Below are positions 28,546-38,784 of a stretch of 64,000 nt of DNA, piece after piece. The position numbers and the translations under genes are program-made. Location of the stretch: the NCBI GenBank assembly GCA_963749485.1, contig CAVVMV010000018.1, positions 58,815 through 122,814 on the forward strand, written 5' to 3'. The notes beneath the pieces are model-generated. The model did no database searches and was not told the DNA's origin. It saw nothing but the letters and a program-made list of their open reading frames with translations. The stretch comes from JAZGGS01 sp963749485 (GTDB lineage: Bacteria; Bacteroidota; Ignavibacteria; Ignavibacteriales; Ignavibacteriaceae). The stretch's first letter is position 1, and every line of letters starts with the position of its first letter.

Positions 28546-28590
28546 AAATGAAACTATTAAAGATCAAATAAAACAAAAAGGTAAATTTCT

Positions 28591-28929
28591 TTACAATGCA
28601 TGTTTACCCGATTCATCTGTCCTTATCCTTATCACATCTTCAATTTGTGAAATAAATATCTTTCCATCTCCCACCTGCCCGGTTTTAGCTGTTTTAGAAA
28701 TTGCATCTACCACTTTCTCAACTTTTGAATCTTCTACAACAACCTCAATTTTCATTTTAGGCACAAACTCAATCCTGTATTCGCTGCCCCTGTAAGTTTC
28801 GGTGTGCCCTTTCTGCCTGCCGTAACCTCTAACTTCAGAAATAGTAAGACCTCTAACCCCTTCTTCAAGCAGGGCTTCTTTTACGTCGTCCAATTTGAAC
28901 GGGCGAATTATTGCTTCAATTTTTTTCAT
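28591..28929 (-). CDS. glnB: Nitrogen regulatory protein P-II
   Basis: This trimeric PII signal protein senses 2-oxoglutarate and ATP/ADP and controls nitrogen metabolism. The 112-residue protein begins MKKIEAIIRPFKLDDVKEAL. The T-loop YRGSEYRIEFVPK carries Tyr51, the uridylylation site. The C-terminal VGDGKIFISQIEDVIRIRT is the PII signature. It is encoded between secA and a TPR lipoprotein gene; no amtB or glnA lies next to it. A glnE-type enzyme, a classical PII partner, is encoded 3.3 kb away on the other strand. The frame is intact. Confidence 0.95.
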   Translation of the reverse strand: MKKIEAIIRPFKLDDVKEALLEEGVRGLTISEVRGYGRQKGHTETYRGSEYRIEFVPKMKIEVVVEDSKVEKVVDAISKTAKTGQVGDGKIFISQIEDVIRIRTDESGKHAL

Positions 28930-28943
28930 AATAACTCTTTAGA

Positions 28944-31900
28944 CTATTTGCCGTGACATTGCTTATATTTTTTACCGCTGCCGCAGGGACAGGGATCATT
29001 TCGTCCAACTTTTTCACCAACTTTTACAGGTTGTGCCTTTCCTGCCCTGTGAGGTCCGGCTTGCTGGCTTCCTCCGGAGAGCCCGATATTTGTTGTAGCT
29101 TGTTTGCTTTCGGTAATTCGGCTTGCAGGCTGTCTTCTTCTTTGTTGAATTTCATCCGGCGCTTGCGGGAAGAATTTGAACGCGAATGATACAACATCGT
29201 TTCTAACCTGTTCAATAAGGGTAACAAAGAGTTTAAACGCTTCGCCTTTATATTCAACCAGCGGATCTTTCTGACCGTAAGCACGCAAACCGATTCCTTC
29301 TTTAAGATCATCCATTTCGCGTAAGTGCTCTTTCCATTTCTGATCAATCACGCTTAGCACTGCATATCTTTCCAGCCGCGCCATTAATTCAGGACCAAGC
29401 ATTTCTTCTTTTTTACTATAAAATTCTTTGGCTGTATCCACTATACGTTGTCTTCAAACCATCTTTGCCAAGCGATTCGAACTCTTCAGGTTCCAGCTTT
29501 AACTTCAACCAGCAGGTTATGGAGCAGTTCTTCCTTAATATTATCAACAAGCACATCATCAAAATTCCTATCAACTACATCATCTACAAATTCTTCCAGC
29601 AGTTCAAATATTTCTCCTTTTAACCTGTCGCCCTGCAATGCCTTTCCTCTTCTGTTGTAAATAACTTCGCGCTGCTGGTTCATTGTGTCATCATATTCAA
29701 GTAATCTTTTTCTTATAGCAAAGTTATTCTCTTCAACTTTTTTCTGCGCACGCCCAACAGATTTTGTAATCATAGGATGCTGTATTACTTCACCTTCCTT
29801 TATTCCCATTTTTTCCATCACGGTTGAAATCCGGTCACTTCCAAAAAGCCGCATAAGATCATCTTCAAGAGAAAGATAGAATTTTGTTGTACCGGGATCT
29901 CCCTGCCTGCCCGAACGACCTCTAAGCTGCCTGTCAATTCGTCTTGATTCATGTCTTTCAGTTCCAAGAATATAAAGTCCGTCCTTTTCTACTACGCCTG
30001 CACCAAGTTTAATATCAGTTCCACGACCAGCCATATTCGTAGCAATTGTAACCGCACCAATTTCACCGGCGTGTGCTACAATTTCTGCTTCGCTCTGATG
30101 CTGCTTTGCATTAAGAACATTGTGTTTAAATCCTATTCTCTTTAACATCCTGCTGATTGTTTCTGAAACTTCAACAGAAGTTGTACCAACCAGTACGGGT
30201 CTTCCTTCTTTTCTAAGGTTTTGTATCTCTTCAATAACCATATTGTATTTTTCGCGTTTGGTTTTGAAAATTGCATCATCTTCATCTTCACGCGTTAGTG
30301 GTTTATTACTTGGAATTACCACAACTTCAAGTTTATAAATTTCAAAGAACTCACCTTCTTCAGTTTCCGCTGTACCGGTCATACCAGCAAGTTTATTGTA
30401 CATCCTAAAATAATTCTGAAGAGTAATTGTAGCCAGCGTTTGGGAATCGCGCTGTACTTTAACATTTTCTTTTGCTTCAATTGCCTGGTGAAGCCCGTCG
30501 CTGTATCTTCTGCCGGGAAGAACACGACCGGTAAATTCATCAACAATAGCAATTTTTCCGTCTTCGGTAATAACGTACTCATCATCTTTTTCAAAAAGTG
30601 TGTACGCTTTTAACAACTGGTGAATAGTATGAATCCTGTCACTGGCTGCAGAGTACTTGCTATAAAGTTCATCTTTAAGTCTTACTTTTTCCTGATCATC
30701 CAAACTTGTATCATTTTCAAACTTGCTTACTTCTGTTCCAAGATCGGGCAGGATAAAATAATCTTTCTCCATCCCGGTTCCCTGCGCAAGTTCTACCCTG
30801 CCTTTTTCAGTTAAGTCAATCGTATTATTCTTTTCATCAATAACAAAAAAGAGCTCATCATCAATAATATGCATGTTCTTAGCTTTTTCGCGAAGGTAAT
30901 CAAGCTCGGTATCAAGCATCAGTTTTTTATAAGTGGGATCGCTTGATATTTTAGCAAGTTTGTTACTTTTGGGCAACCCTCTATAAGCCCTGAACAAAAG
31001 AACACCGGCTTGAACAACATCTCCATCTCCATCCAGCATTTTTTCTGCTTCCTGCAAAATTGCGGCAACAAAATTTTTCTGCTTTCGGTAAAGCCGGTCA
31101 ATTTTAGGTTTCATTTCGTTGAATTGATGATCATCAACATCAACCGGACCGGAGATAATTAGGGGGGTTCTTGCTTCATCAACAAGTACAGAATCAACTT
31201 CATCAACAATAGAATAATTATGCCCGCGCTGTACTTGTCCCTCTTTTTCAATTGCCATATTATCGCGCAGGTAATCGAAGCCAAATTCGTTATTGGTTCC
31301 GTAAGTTATATCGGCGCTGTACTGTTCCTTCCGCTGTTGTGGATCCATTGTGTTAAGTATACAGCTAACGGTAAGACCGTGAAATTTAAAAATTTCACCC
31401 ATCCATTCGCTGTCTCTTTTTGCAAGGTAATCATTAACCGTTACAAGGTGGCAGCCCCTTCCGGTAAGTGCATTAAGATAAAGAGGTAAAGTTGCAACTA
31501 GAGTTTTTCCTTCGCCGGTAGCCATTTCTGCAATTTTACCCTGGTGAAGTACAACTCCGCCCATTAACTGAACATCATAAGGGACCATATCCCAGGTAAT
31601 TTTATTTCCGGCAACTGTCCAGCTTTTTCCAAGCAGTCTTTCGCAGGTTGCTTTAACCACTGCAAATGCTTCGGGCAAGAGCTGGTCTAGAATTTCTTCA
31701 TACTCTTCGTTTAAGCTGTTCATTTAATTCATCTACATCATCGTATGCAGCATGCCTGTCAAATTCTTCATCAGATTGAAGTTTGGCTTTTAATTCATCA
31801 ATTTTTTTCCTTGTCTCTTCAGTATGCTGCTCTATTTTCTCTTTAAATTCGGCAGTTTTTGCTTTAAGCTGTTCATCCGAAAGATCTTTTATCTTTTCAT

Positions 31901-31991
31901 ACTCTTCATTTATTTCTTCAACAATCGGCCAAAGATCTTTAATACCTTTTTCGTGTTTATCGCCGAATATCTTTTTTATTATTTTTAGCAT
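28944..31991 (-). CDS. secA: Preprotein translocase ATPase SecA, frameshifted
   Basis: This motor drives preproteins through SecYEG. The N-terminal piece (31698-31991) starts MLKIIKKIFGDKHEKGIKDL. The main piece (29486-31723) has MATGEGKTLVATLPLYLNAL (Walker A), VDEVDSVLVDEARTPLIISG (DEAD box), DEFTGRVLPGRRYSDGLHQA, AGMTGTAETEEGEF and RQLRGRSGRQGDPG. The last piece has LREMDDLKEGIGLRAYGQKD and the zinc-binding tail CPCGSGKKYKQCHGK. Extra helical sequence between Walker A and the TGTA motif makes it the long, Bacteroidota-like form (about 1,010 residues). Indels lie near 31710, 29510 and 29445. It shares a 264-base divergent gap with glnE. Confidence 0.96.
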
Positions 31992-32255
31992 GTTTTAAAA
32001 TTTCTCCGTAATTATAACATCAGTTAACACTATTAATGATGATTTTAAGTGCAATTTAAGAAAATAATTCAGATTACGATAGTAAGTAATTTGTCCAAAA
32101 TTACGCCTTTAATCAATATTTAGTTGAAGAACGAAACTATACTATTATAACTATATTTCAAAATTGATATGAGCAAATATAAACTTAAGAATATATATTT
32201 ATGATTATAGTCTAAATAATTAACTTTATTTCATTATAATTGATAAAACAGCTTA

Positions 32256-35065
32256 GTGCGTTTACTTAAACTTTCAGATGATTTTATAAAACAGATTGCA
32301 GAGATTTCTGCGGGTAATCTTCCTTCCGCCGTAATGGAAGACCTGTTCTGTTTGATTGAAACTGAAATTGAAAATCATTTTTTTACTCGCTCATCCGAAT
32401 CGAACCTGCTTAGAATAATACAGGCAATGTTCGACAGGATATCTTTCCTGAATGAATGTGTTAAATATCCCTACTACGTTGAAATACTTATTAACATTTC
32501 CGTTAACAGTAATTACTTAACCGATATCCTGGTTATTAACCCGGAATATTTTTACTGGGTGGTTAATCCTTCAATATTAGAAAGCAGACTGGAAAAAAGA
32601 ATATTCCTTAAAGAAGTTAAAAACACGATGGAGCGTTACAGATTTTTTAATGCAAAGCTGCGTGCTCTTAAATCAATTAAACGGAAAGAACTGTTAAGAA
32701 TTGGATTGAAAGATATTTATAATAAAACAATCTTTTCAGAAATAACAGAAGAGCTTTCCATACTTGCTTCAACTTTAAATTCAGAATTATTCGATTCATG
32801 TTATAGAGAAACTCTGGCAAAAAATAACATTGCAAACACAGCGAGGCGTTACTGCATAGTTTCACTTGGAAAACTTGGCGGCAACGAACTTAATTACAGT
32901 TCCGATACAGACCTGGTTATATTTTACGATAAAGAGAGCAAGCTAAATAACAAAAAATTTTACAGCGAGATTTTAACCGAAACTATTCATCTATTTTTGC
33001 AGAGTGCTGCCTCGCTTGAAGCAGGGCATTTGTACAGAATTGATTTAAGATTAAGACCTGACGGAAGGAACTCTCCATTGTGCAGGAGTGTGAATGACTA
33101 TCTTAATTATTATGAAAGCAGGGGTGAGGATTGGGAAAGGCAAATGCTTATTAAAGCTGATTTCCTAGGCGGCAGTAAAAAACTTTTTGAAAAATTTATC
33201 TCTTACCTTTCACCTTTTATCTATCCTCATACACATATCTCTCCTCCCATCGAGCAGATAAAAAAATTAAAGTTAGAAATTGAAAGAAAATTAAGAGATG
33301 AAGAAAATATAAAATTAACTCCCGGCGGAATAAGGGATATAGAATTTTCAGTACAGGCACTGCAGCTTTTAAACGGTGGTAAAAATAAAGAGATTCAAAC
33401 AGGTAACACACTTAACGCACTTAATAAACTTGAAAAAGCATCACTCTTAACTAAAAAAGAGAAGGAAACTTTTGAAACCGCTTACATTTTTTACAGAAAG
33501 ATTGAACATTTTCTTCAACTTATGAATAATGCGCAAACTCATATTATTCCGCAGGATGGAGAGATTGCAGAAAAGCTAAGTTACTTCCTTGGGTTTGAAA
33601 CATCGGCTAAGTTCAAAAAAATACTAAATGAAAATAGAATTTCTGTAAGGAAGATTTATGATTCCATTTTCAGTAAAAAGAGATGATAAACAGTTTACAG
33701 ATCATGATCTTGCTGAGATAAATTTTACTGATCCGGGAAGGGCAGCTAAAAACTTTTTATACCTTCAGGCAGGAAAAGGATTAATCGGTGAGCGGAGGTT
33801 TGATAAAAAATCAGCAGAAGCATTTAAGACAGTTAAACCGGAAATAATAGAATACTTTAAAACTTCCTCCTTCCCCGATAAACTTCTTGATAATTTTGTA
33901 AGAATAATTCGCCATGCCGAGTTTCCATCAATCTGGTACAGCGAATTTAAAGACTTAAACTTTTTAAAGATCTTCTTAATTATTTGTGAATACTCACAGC
34001 GATCAGTTGATCTTTTTGCAGAAGATAAAGAGTTGCGTGATTTCTTTCTTAAGCCGGGGATTCTTAAAAAGATAAATATAAAATCTGCAGCCGATTACAG
34101 TGTGAAGAAAATATTTTTCATCCTTTCTACGCAATGCACTATTGGGTTAATATCTCCTTTAAATACTTCAGAACTGATAAGTGAAACTATTAAGAGAAAA
34201 AATCAAAGAACTTTCCGGCTCATTTGCGGAAAATTATAAATGGAAAGGTGATTTTTTCATTGCTGCGCTGGGTAGTGCCGGTTCTGGTGAAATGACATTT
34301 AGCTCTGATGTTGATTTGGTATTTGTTGTAAAGGATATTGCTCGCTATAAGAAAATAGAAAATAATTTTCAGGAACTTGCTGGCGCTGTTAAGAAATGAG
34401 CTTAAACCAATTCCGGTTGATTGCCGCCTGCGTCCGGAAGGCAAGAACAGCCAGCTTGTTAGGGATATTAATGAGTATAAAAAATATTTTAATACAAGAG
34501 CAAGAACCTGGGAATTCCAATCGCTTGTTAAATCAAATTTTATAACCGGCAACAAAAAATTATTTAACAGTTTTTTAAGTGCGATGACAACCGCTGTAAA
34601 AAGAAAGATAAGCAGGAGAAATAGAAGAAGAAATAATTGAGATGAGAAAAAAGATCAGCCCATCATCTTTATTCTCATTTAAATATTATTGATTTAAAGA
34701 AAAACCGAGGCGGGCTTGCAGATATTGAATATTCACTGCATTATCATATTCTTTGCAATCCTTCCTACTTTCCAAATGTCGCGGCAAATCAATTCCATCT
34801 ATAATTGATAAAGTTGAAGGACTTAAAATTACCTGATAAGATAAAGCAGACAATCAAAAAGAATTTTATATTCCTGAAAGAGTTAGAAATAATTAATCAA
34901 ATAGTTTTTAATAAGAATACATCCAAAGTGGCAAAGGACATTTTGAAACAAGGTATTTTAACAAAAGTGTTTAACAAAAAGATGCCGGCTGATATTAATA
35001 AAGAGCTAAACCAGGTAATTAAAAGTAACATTAAATTATATTCAGATTTTTTCCATGAAGATTGA
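32256..35065 (+). CDS. glnE: Glutamine synthetase adenylyltransferase/deadenylylase, frameshifted
   Basis: It attaches AMP to, and removes it from, glutamine synthetase in response to PII. Two nucleotidyltransferase halves are visible: VSLGKLGGNELNYSSDTDLV with LTPGGIRDIEFSVQALQLL (N-terminal deadenylylase half), and ALGSAGSGEMTFSSDVDLVF with KKNRGGLADIEYSLHYHIL (C-terminal adenylylase half). Both carry the catalytic GGxExxxSSDxDL and GGLxDIE elements. The sum, about 935 residues, equals the classic GlnE length. The GTG at 32256 is the only plausible start. At least five indels occur (near 33670, 34190, 34385, 34620 and 34800). The second half is less conserved (GSAGSGE instead of GKLGGxE), so its activity is less certain. 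Confidence 0.87.
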
Positions 35066-37016
35066 TACTAATTAATTTCAGCAGAAAATATTTTTACCTG
35101 CTTACCGCATTTTTTGTGTTTGTTGTTTACCTTTTTACAATGGCTCCATCGGTAGTTCAGATTGATTCCGGTGAACTTGCAACCGTGCAGATTACTCTTG
35201 GGATAGCTCATCCTACTGGTTATCCGCTCTTTACAATTATTGGTTTTTTGTTTTCTCTCATTCCTCTTCCGTTCACAAAAATTTTCCAGATGAATCTGCT
35301 TGCTGCAATTTATTGCAGCGCTTCGGTTGGAGTTTTTGTTTATACAGTAAAGCTTGTGCTGGATAACTTAGGACTCTTTAATCCTAAAGAGAATGTTAAA
35401 AAGGATAAAACGAAAAAATTAAAAAAGAAGGAGAAGATCAAAAAGAAAACTGTTACTACAAATGATAATGTTATTCCCGATTCTATAAAATATGTATCTG
35501 CAGTCTTTGGCGGATTAATTCTTGCATTCAGTAAAACATTCTGGTTTCAAAGCACCTCAGTTGAAGTTTATTCACTTCACCTGCTTTTAATTACTTTAAT
35601 AATTTTATTTCTTGTAAAAGCATTTATCAGTTCAATTAATAATGATAGAAATATTACAATGGATTATTTTTGCTCTTTTTTTAGCACTCGGTTTTACAAA
35701 CCATATGACAACTTTGTTGATTTTACCAGGCGTAGCTTATCTTTACTTTTTAAGATATGGATTAAACCCAAGCTCTGTAAAAAGAGTTGGTTTGATGATT
35801 TTATTTTTCATTCCTGTACTTATAATTATTTATTCCTATCTGCCGATAAGAGCATCGCAGTCACCTTTTCTTAACTGGGGAAATCCAATTGATCTTGAAA
35901 GAATATTAAGACATATTTCAGGAAAGCAGTACCAGGTATGGCTTTTCTCATCAACAGCAGCGGCAAAAAAACAGTTTATTTATTTTGTTGAAACTCTTCC
36001 CGTAGAATTTTCAATCAGCTTGGTTATTGACAGCTATTGGTATTATTTGCTGCATTTATAAAAGCAAAAAGATTTTTCATTTTTTTAATAATCACTTTTC
36101 TCTTCACCATACTTTATTCAATCAACTATGATATTCACGATATCGATTCTTATTTTTTGCTTGCATATATCTGCCTGGCATTTTTTGCTGTCTTTCGGTG
36201 TTTTAAAACTGTATGAACTTATAGGGAAAAATAAAAATGTTTTTATCCTTCCGGGACTATTATTAGTTTCATTGATAATTCAGTTTTACTCTAACTTTGA
36301 TAAAGTAAACCAGCATGGTATTTACACTTTTGAAGATTACACAAAAGCAGTTATTGGCAGTGTTACCGAAGATGCAATAATTTTTAGTTACCAGTGGGAT
36401 TATTTTATTTCATCTTCTTACTATTACCAAAATGTTGAAGATTACAGGAAAGATGTTGCAGTTATTGATAAGGAATTGCTGCGAAGATCTTGGTATTATA
36501 ACCAGCTTTCAAATGCTTTTCCCGGTTTGTTTGATGGTGTACAGAATGATGTAAACGAGTTTTTACTAGCGCTGGTTCCTTTTGAAAGAAGTGAAGATTT
36601 TGATGCTCAAAAACTGGAAACTCATTTCAGAAGGATAATGACCGGGTTGGTTGCAACAAATATTGATAAAAAAGATTTTTACGTAGCTCCGGAAGTTTTT
36701 GAACGGGAAATGCAGCGTGGTGAATTCGTTTTACCGGAAGGTTATACTCTCATTCCTGATCTTTTACTATTTAAAGTAGTTAAAGGGAATCAGTATCATC
36801 CTGCGTCTGGATTTTAATTACAAAATCAGGTTTCCTGAAAAACGAAATTACTACATTAATATGATAGAAAATTTTGTTGGAACTATGCTTTCACGAAGAG
36901 CATTGTATGAAAGAGATTTCGCACAAACAGAGAGAGCAAGATATTATGTGCAAAAAATAATTGAGAACCTGCCGAATTATAAATTGCCCCCGGTTTTAGA
37001 ACAGTTCAGGAATTAA
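35062..37016 (+). CDS. DUF2723 family polytopic membrane protein, frameshifted
   Basis: A membrane protein of about 650 residues with some ten helices, resembling the DUF2723 family (GT-C fold, distant from protein O-mannosyltransferases). The N-terminus shows YLFTMAPSVVQIDSGELATV and GIAHPTGYPLFTIIGF, with the acidic residue in the first loop that GT-C enzymes use. A lysine-rich cytoplasmic loop (KKDKTKKLKKKEKIKKK) follows the third helix. Later parts include FYKPYDN/FTNHMTTLL and a soluble C-terminal region (YQWDYFISSSYYYQNVEDYR). Indels lie near 35660, 36060 and 36810; the tail ends with PPVLEQFRN. The TTG start overlaps the glnE stop. The substrate is unknown; glycosylation of an envelope or T9SS cargo is a guess. 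Confidence 0.78.
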
Positions 37017-37021
37017 TGATC

Positions 37022-38113
37022 TTATTCTTCAACTTCATCTAAAAGATCTTCTCTTCTTTCCGCAGTAAGTTCTGCATCTGTTCTGAATGATTGAAGAGTT
37101 ACATCCATCTGCTGGATAAGATTTCTTTTATAATATTTTGGTGCGAAAACCGATCCGTCGATCATATAAAATCGTTTTGTGGCTTCATCGTAAAATGTGT
37201 AGTTAACAAATGGTCCGCCCATTCCTTTTATATTAAGCTCCCACAAACCTTGTGTAAAGATTGCATACTTATCGTTAAAGTTTACTTCATTTGTAGTAAA
37301 ATAATCTTCGGCTACAACAACATAAGAAGAATCACTTCTTGTTCGGTAAAATTGTTTTGTAACTTTATCTCTGACAACTCTAATAGAATCTGCATTTAAA
37401 TATTCTGGTGAAGCGTTTTCAATCCAGTAAATAAAAATCCATCTTTCCATATCGCTTCCCGGCGATCTTCTTAACCATACAAAGTTATCTTCCGGCTTAT
37501 TAAGTGCAACCTTAAAATCTGCCTGCACATAAATAATCCAGCCGTAATCTTTTAAAAATTTTCCTTCGATATTTTCCTGTTCATACCTTGGATTGTATAG
37601 ACTGTTGTATAATCTTTCATCAGATTTTTTCTGAAAGGCATAAAGAAGGTTATCAGCATTTTGCAAAATTTTAAACTCAAGCTGCTGCATATCCTGTGCA
37701 GATAAAACAGCAACAAGCTGGTTTTTTGCCCAGAGACCGTCTTTATAAACAATAAAGTTCGGATCACTTTTCATCTTTTCTTCAATAGAAGAATCAACAA
37801 TAGCGCTTAGAAATTCAGATGCGTTTGTTCCTGAATTTAACGGTGCAGCAATTACAATATTTTTTCTCCGTTTATATTTTGCTACTTCGGAAACATTAAT
37901 CCGCTTTAAAGTAAATAATTTTTCCGGCTGAGGGGTATATATCAGTTTTTCAAAAGCCAATTCCATTGCAGTTCTTAATCCCTCATACTCAACCGAATCT
38001 GCTACAACAAAAATTTCATCTTCAAATCCTCTGGCGGGTTTATCAGTAGGATCACATGAAATAAGAAAAAAAATAAAACTTAAAAGTAAGACCGGCAGTA
38101 CGAATTTTTTCAT
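37022..38113 (-). CDS. DUF4837 family lipoprotein
   Basis: A predicted lipoprotein of about 363 residues. Start is the ATG at 38113, preceded by GAGGT; the upstream in-frame ATG at 38179 would bury the signal peptide. The signal VLPVLLLSFIFFLISCDP places the lipidated cysteine near residue 20. The body shows EDEIFVVADSVEYEGLRTAM and, further on, WLRRSPGSDMERWIFIYWIE and MGGPFVNYTFYDEATKRFYM, matching the DUF4837 family restricted to Bacteroidota and relatives. Function is unknown. It follows the SEC59-like gene by two bases in the ftsH operon. The frame is intact. Confidence 0.85.
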   Translation of the reverse strand: MKKFVLPVLLLSFIFFLISCDPTDKPARGFEDEIFVVADSVEYEGLRTAMELAFEKLIYTPQPEKLFTLKRINVSEVAKYKRRKNIVIAAPLNSGTNASEFLSAIVDSSIEEKMKSDPNFIVYKDGLWAKNQLVAVLSAQDMQQLEFKILQNADNLLYAFQKKSDERLYNSLYNPRYEQENIEGKFLKDYGWIIYVQADFKVALNKPEDNFVWLRRSPGSDMERWIFIYWIENASPEYLNADSIRVVRDKVTKQFYRTRSDSSYVVVAEDYFTTNEVNFNDKYAIFTQGLWELNIKGMGGPFVNYTFYDEATKRFYMIDGSVFAPKYYKRNLIQQMDVTLQSFRTDAELTAERREDLLDEVEE

Positions 38114-38115
38114 AG

Positions 38116-38784
38116 TTACCTCGGCACGTTTGATAAAATTAATTCTAACTTTGGAAGAATTGCCAGGTATAAAATCCACATTGTAAATCCAACAGAAAGT
38201 GGTATTGAGAGATTATCATCAATCAACCTGGTGGAAATATTTTCTATTATGGCTCCAACAAACGCTGCTGAAAAACCAATTATATATTCTTCCGGAAAGT
38301 TTCCGATTTTTGGTGTAAAAAAAACCACTATACATGCACTAACAAAAAAGGCTAAAGTTCCCTCAAGACTTTTTAGCAAGAATTTATGTCTTCCAAATTT
38401 TCTTCCAATCAAAGCTGCCATAGTATCGCTGATTATCAAAATTGAAAACGCAGTAATAAAAACAACTTTTGGGAAGATAAGCACTCCAACTAATGCAGAA
38501 ATAAGAACATAAGTAGCTCCGTTAAGGTTTTTCTGTTTTTTATCTATCTCGTGCTTGCGAAGCAGGAACCCGAATATTTTATAAAAAATATTTCCAAATG
38601 AAGGATGAAAGTGCCTTGTAAAATCGAGTAAAAGAGCAATAGCTGTTAATATGCCCAGAATTATGGCAGCAGTTTGCGTAGAAATAAAGTAATAAATAAT
38701 TGGGATAGATAATGAACTGAGATGAATCAGTTTTCTAACTAATTCATCCCTGTAATGAATAGTACCCTGGTCACTTTGGTTCAT
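38116..38784 (-). CDS. SEC59/VTE5-like polyprenol or diacylglycerol kinase, membrane
   Basis: A polytopic membrane protein of 222 residues with about six or seven helices. The motifs ELVRKLIHLSSLSIP, ISDTMAALIGRKFGRHKF and LKSLEGTLAFF match the CTP-dependent dolichol, phytol and diacylglycerol kinase group (SEC59, VTE5, DGK1), related in fold to CDP-diacylglycerol synthase. In bacteria the lipid substrate is not established; undecaprenol or an isoprenoid alcohol is plausible. It overlaps the ftsH stop by 14 bases and sits two bases before the DUF4837 gene, so the three are probably co-transcribed. The frame is intact. Confidence 0.82.
   Translation of the reverse strand: MNQSDQGTIHYRDELVRKLIHLSSLSIPIIYYFISTQTAAIILGILTAIALLLDFTRHFHPSFGNIFYKIFGFLLRKHEIDKKQKNLNGATYVLISALVGVLIFPKVVFITAFSILIISDTMAALIGRKFGRHKFLLKSLEGTLAFFVSACIVVFFTPKIGNFPEEYIIGFSAAFVGAIIENISTRLIDDNLSIPLSVGFTMWILYLAILPKLELILSNVPR

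Noticed and set aside
29440..29520. Possible programmed frameshift in secA
   Set aside because: No slippery heptamer with a following structure was evident, the lost reading frame is essential, and similar breaks occur in unrelated genes; miscalls are simpler.
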